The translations under genes and the position numbers were made by a program. The notes beneath the pieces are model-generated. The model was given only the letters and a program-made list of their open reading frames with translations, ran no database searches and was not told the DNA's origin. This document shows positions 4,440 to 7,448 of a stretch of 7,448 nt of DNA, one piece after another. Origin of the DNA: CBFDCQ01 sp965603355 (lineage in GTDB: Bacteria > Hydrogenedentota > CAZGCA01 > CBFDCQ01); contig CBFDCQ010000114.1 of NCBI GenBank assembly GCA_965603355.1, positions 1-7,448 of the forward strand, given 5' to 3'. Numbering within the stretch: position 1 is the stretch's first letter; each line of letters starts with the position of its first letter.

Positions 4440-6659
4440 TCAAAGCTCCGGTTTCCTGCCGAGAATATCCTCGCGGTATGCTCGGAGCAGTTCCGCGACG
4501 CTAATCGCTTTTGATATGCACCCTCTTGGCGTGTACGGCGGGTCGCCGTCGAATATCTCCGACACTGTGCCCAACCCGGCTTGCCGGAGATGGTCGCGGA
4601 ACGGTTCGATGAACCCGCGCGCTTGATCTATCGCGTCCTGCGATCCCCCGCGCGCCCGGAAGTGCGCCGTGATGAATGGACCCAGCAACCAGGCCCAGAC
4701 CGTACCTTGATGGTAGGCTTTGTCGCGCGATGCCGGGTTGCCTTCATGCTTTCCGCGATACGCCGGATGGTCAGGAGACAGCGTTCTCAGCCCGAACGGT
4801 GTGAGAAGATCTCTCTCGACGCAGTTGACGACGCCGGCGGCCCGTTCGCCCTCGATCAGGGGGTAAGGCAGACTAACGGCGAGTATCTGGTTCGGCCGAA
4901 TAGAGGCGTCCGATTCGCCCTTACGTACACAGTCGAACAGGTAGCCGCCGTCTTCGTTCCAGAAGGTGTTTTGAAACGAGCGTTTCGCGACTGTCGCGAG
5001 AGCCGCGAACGTGTGGGCGCGTTCGTCGCCAAACCTTCGCGCGAGTTGCGCCACTGCTTTAAGCGCGTTGTACCACAGCGCGTTAACCTCAACGGCCTTA
5101 CCGTGTCTTGGTGTAATCGCCTGACCGGCGATGGTGACATTCATCCAGGTCATCGGGTTTGTAGCGCTGCCGGCATCAAGCAGGCCGTTGCGGTCCATTG
5201 CTATACCGCCGCCCGTGCCCTTCTTGTAATGTTGGATCACGTCAATCATCTTGTCGTACAGAACGGCTTGTACGAACTCATAGTCCGACGTGTAAGCGAG
5301 GTATTTCTGCACGGCATAGATGAACCATAGAGACGCATCGGCGCTCGTATACTCCGGCTTTCCGGTACGTTCATCGAACCTGTTCGGCAGCATCCCGCGG
5401 CTGAAATGACGGCTGAGCGCCTCCAGAATATCCTTGGCCGCAGCGAAGTCGCCGGTGGCCAGCGTCAATCCGGGCAGCGATATCAGGGTATCCCTACAGT
5501 ATTCTCCGAACCAATGGTATCCTGAAATGACGCCGATCCGGCTGCACTTACCGGGTACTATGAAGGTGGAGGATGCGACAGCCAACGAGGCTTCGAGTGG
5601 GTCGCTCGGAGCCGCCGTCAGAACGATCTTCGCCCGCCTTGATCTCTCTCGCGTTTCCAGCACCGCCGCTTCAGTCGCCGCAGGCGAGGATTCTTCTGTT
5701 GAGACGATAAGAGCGTAGACCGGCCCCTCGGCCAGCTTGTAGATGAATGAAAACGGGGCAAACAGGTCTTCCCGGAACGGCAATCCGCGTGCAGCCTCCA
5801 TAGCGTACTCGATCTGCCTGTGCCAAAGCGAACACGTGACAACCTCGGAAGCGTTATGCGAGAAACGGAGCGTCGGCGTGTCCGCGTAAGCGCGGTATGC
5901 GATGAGCCCGGCACGCTCCTCCTCCCAGTCCACGTCAACGCCGGAGTTTTCCAGGCCAAGACCGTGAAAATATCTCGCGGCCACCATCGGGCGCACCCTC
6001 AGTTCAGCGCCGTCAGGCGCGCCCGCGAGACGGTACGATACAACCACGGTATTTGCGCCGTGAAGCATGAACACCTTTTTCTCCAACCTGGCACCGCCCG
6101 CCAATTGATACACGTAGGTCGGGATGGGGTCAAGGCGAAACTCGCTCAGCAGGAGATGTCCTTCCGGATGGATTATCTCCGGATACTTGTTGCATGAGAT
6201 ATCGCGGGATCGGTCGCCGATCTGCAACGTTTCCTCGAGCTTGGCCAGCATAACGTATCTGCACCGGGCTTTCCCGTACGGCACGACGAGCAAACCGTGG
6301 TATTGACGCGTGCTGGCGCCGACAACGGTTGACGAAGCGTACCCCGTTAAGCCGTTCGTCTCCAGCCACTCCAACCTGCTGGAGCCTTCAAACCGGGTCA
6401 ACACTGTTCTGTCGAAGCTGATCGGTTCGGGGTATTCCAGTGCCAGACTCTTCGCTGGGCGTCGTGGCGACCGAGGCGGCATGCTGGCGGTTGGCACGCG
6501 AATGAGGCGTCCGCAGACCGAGCGGACCTCGCACTTGGGCGGCGCAGGTCTGCTCTTGCGGTAACGCGTGCTCCAGGCGGGCTGTTTCTTCTCCGCCGTA
6601 CGGACTTCTCTCCCGCCTGTGGACGCGAGCGTTCTCGCTATACTCCGGGAATTCTGCAT
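4440..6659 (-). CDS. Glycogen debranching enzyme (amylo-alpha-1,6-glucosidase type)
   Basis: 739 aa from the first ATG. It belongs to the bacterial/archaeal debranching family that hydrolyses alpha-1,6 branch stubs in glycogen (GDE_N plus GDE_C, an alpha/alpha-toroid glucosidase). The N-terminal domain is shown by LEWLETNGLTGYASSTVVGA and TRQYHGLLV (about 97-125). The catalytic domain (about 375-730) is shown by GYHWFGEYCRDTLISLPGL (380-398), PEYTSADASLWF (435-446), TPRHGKAVEVNALWYNAL (516-533), HQGTVWAWLLGPF (650-662) and SEIFDGDPPYTPRGC (700-714). Most relatives I recall have Asp in TWMD before TPRHGK; here it is TWMN, Asn507. Glu701 is kept. Residues 1-70 are basic, low-complexity and absent from typical relatives, so translation may begin at Met60 (ATG at 6482), although no good ribosome site precedes that codon. 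It lies 18 nt downstream of the glycosylase gene and is probably co-transcribed with it. Family is sure; start and full activity are less so. Confidence 0.88.
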   Translation of the reverse strand: MQNSRSIARTLASTGGREVRTAEKKQPAWSTRYRKSRPAPPKCEVRSVCGRLIRVPTASMPPRSPRRPAKSLALEYPEPISFDRTVLTRFEGSSRLEWLETNGLTGYASSTVVGASTRQYHGLLVVPYGKARCRYVMLAKLEETLQIGDRSRDISCNKYPEIIHPEGHLLLSEFRLDPIPTYVYQLAGGARLEKKVFMLHGANTVVVSYRLAGAPDGAELRVRPMVAARYFHGLGLENSGVDVDWEEERAGLIAYRAYADTPTLRFSHNASEVVTCSLWHRQIEYAMEAARGLPFREDLFAPFSFIYKLAEGPVYALIVSTEESSPAATEAAVLETRERSRRAKIVLTAAPSDPLEASLAVASSTFIVPGKCSRIGVISGYHWFGEYCRDTLISLPGLTLATGDFAAAKDILEALSRHFSRGMLPNRFDERTGKPEYTSADASLWFIYAVQKYLAYTSDYEFVQAVLYDKMIDVIQHYKKGTGGGIAMDRNGLLDAGSATNPMTWMNVTIAGQAITPRHGKAVEVNALWYNALKAVAQLARRFGDERAHTFAALATVAKRSFQNTFWNEDGGYLFDCVRKGESDASIRPNQILAVSLPYPLIEGERAAGVVNCVERDLLTPFGLRTLSPDHPAYRGKHEGNPASRDKAYHQGTVWAWLLGPFITAHFRARGGSQDAIDQARGFIEPFRDHLRQAGLGTVSEIFDGDPPYTPRGCISKAISVAELLRAYREDILGRKPEL

Positions 6660-6677
6660 TTGTTCTCGTGCGACCCC

Positions 6678-7328
6678 CTATTCGCTGTGTTCCGCAATAA
6701 TGCCCTCGCGTTCGATATGCCGTTTCATGTCGCGCACGTGGGCCCACATGTCCGTCTTGAGAGAGGGGTTACGCAGCAGCGCCGCCGTGTGGTAGAGCAG
6801 GACGAAGTCCGCACCCGGGTATTGCGGCAGCGTGAAGAACTTCCCCGCCTCTTCCGCCATCGAGAAACCCTTCCGGCTCTTGTCCATGTACTTGAGCGAG
6901 GTGGCTCCAAGCAGGATGATCAGCCGCGGCTCAATAAGCTCTATCTGTTTCTTGAGGTACGGCATACACGCTTCAGCCTCGTCGGCGCGCGGTACGCGGT
7001 TCTTCGGCGGGCGATGTTTCACTATGTTCGCTATTAGCATATCCTTGTTGGTATCGAGCCCGACCGCGTCCATTATGCTGTCCAGCAGCTTGCCGGCCCG
7101 CCCCACGAAGGCCTTGCCCAGCCGTTCTTCTGTCTCGCCCGGCGCCTCCCCAATCACCATAATCCGGCTCTTTGGATTGCCGCGATCGATCACAATGTTC
7201 TTGCCGGTACTGGATAGTTCACATCTGGTGCACTTGGACTCGAGGAGCCGTTTCTTGAACTCCTCGTAGGTCGTTGCCGACAGGATATCCGTTGAACCTG
7301 TGTCGAAAAGATCGAACTGTAGCCCCAT
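6678..7328 (-). CDS. Family-4 (iron-sulfur type) uracil-DNA glycosylase
   Basis: 216 aa, the usual size for this family. It removes uracil from DNA, starting base-excision repair of deaminated cytosine. Visible motifs: CxxC at Cys33/Cys36; the active-site GEAPGETEE (60-68); GKAFVGRAGKLLD (71-83); NIVKHRPPKNR (101-111); Cys121 in the ACMPYL segment; the LGATSLK strand (140-146); and the C-terminal HTAALLRNPSLK (180-191) containing the motif His180. Three of the four expected iron-sulfur Cys ligands are present. The one normally in NVVKCRPP is His105 here. The KRRIH loop of the UdgX branch is absent, so this is not UdgX. The start is supported by GGAG 7 nt upstream (7336-7339). It leads a likely two-gene operon with the debranching enzyme. 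The pairing has no obvious metabolic logic. Confidence 0.9.
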   Translation of the reverse strand: MGLQFDLFDTGSTDILSATTYEEFKKRLLESKCTRCELSSTGKNIVIDRGNPKSRIMVIGEAPGETEERLGKAFVGRAGKLLDSIMDAVGLDTNKDMLIANIVKHRPPKNRVPRADEAEACMPYLKKQIELIEPRLIILLGATSLKYMDKSRKGFSMAEEAGKFFTLPQYPGADFVLLYHTAALLRNPSLKTDMWAHVRDMKRHIEREGIIAEHSE

Positions 7329-7335
7329 AGCTGCG

Positions 7336-7339
7336 CTCC
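7336..7339 (-). promoter_or_regulatory. Shine-Dalgarno site for the uracil-DNA glycosylase
   Basis: GGAG on the minus strand, 7 nt before the ATG at 7328. It supports this Met as the start. Confidence 0.6.
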
Positions 7340-7400
7340 GATGGACTGTCTCGACGTGTAAACCGTTGCACCCGACAACGTAACATGCCCGCTCGCCGGT

Positions 7401-7430
7401 ATTCTAACATCCGCAATCGCAGAGAGTCAA
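7401..7430 (-). promoter_or_regulatory. Sigma70-type promoter for the glycosylase/debranching operon
   Basis: On the minus strand a -35 box TTGACT (7425-7430) and a -10 box TAGAAT (7401-7406) are separated by 18 bp; each matches consensus at five of six positions. The start of transcription would be near 7394, giving a leader of about 66 nt. No other gene is visible between here and the window edge. Confidence 0.65.
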
Positions 7431-7448
7431 TTGCGCCGGGAAAAGCGT

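Noticed and set aside
4135..4443. 102-codon minus-strand open frame between the debranching gene and the TIGR04255 gene
   Set aside because: No domain pattern, it overlaps the TIGR04255 start region in another frame, and it covers promoter-like sequence.
4581..5330. 249-codon plus-strand open frame
   Set aside because: Lies entirely antisense to the catalytic domain of the debranching enzyme, whose motifs are clear on the other strand.
6388..6747. 119-codon minus-strand open frame spanning the glycosylase/debranching junction
   Set aside because: Overlaps both real genes in another frame; Arg-rich composition with no recognisable motif.
7353..7376. Small hairpin CGTTG-loop-CAACG in the glycosylase leader
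   Set aside because: Only five base pairs, no T-run or conserved context; expected by chance.

Overview
The window is bacterial chromosomal DNA of moderately high GC, with compact, tightly spaced genes, sigma70-like promoters and clear Shine-Dalgarno sites. The sequence does not fix the phylum. The six-domain ribosomal protein S1 argues against a typical low-GC Firmicute (usually four domains). An organism known mainly from environmental or metagenomic sequence is plausible, but that is inference.

Layout. Bases 1-54 look like the extreme end of an insertion sequence: a tandem 25-bp repeat ending in TGACA. Immediately beyond it is a near-consensus promoter (72-100) driving a long S1-type protein (136-2343, +). 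This protein has six S1 RNA-binding domains followed by a Pro/Glu-rich tail made of nine 11-13-residue repeats. A 141-bp convergent spacer with no visible terminator follows.

On the minus strand, 4169 to 2485 holds a three-gene cassette joined by abutting or overlapping start/stop codons: a TIGR04255-family protein, an unrecognised 195-aa protein, and a 119-aa HEPN-like helical protein. It has its own candidate promoter in the 270-bp spacer upstream. This is the least understood part of the window and the best candidate for an undescribed system. HEPN proteins are often toxins or components of antiviral defence, but here the canonical catalytic His is absent, so an RNase role cannot be assumed.

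Further along the minus strand, 7328 to 4440 holds a two-gene unit: a family-4 (iron-sulfur type) uracil-DNA glycosylase and a bacterial glycogen debranching enzyme. A good promoter lies at 7401-7430. Both proteins have an unexpected residue at a functional position: His at the third iron-sulfur ligand of the glycosylase, and Asn at the Asp of the TWMD motif of the debranching enzyme.

No tRNA, rRNA, CRISPR array or riboswitch was recognised. All family assignments come from reading motifs by eye, with no database search.
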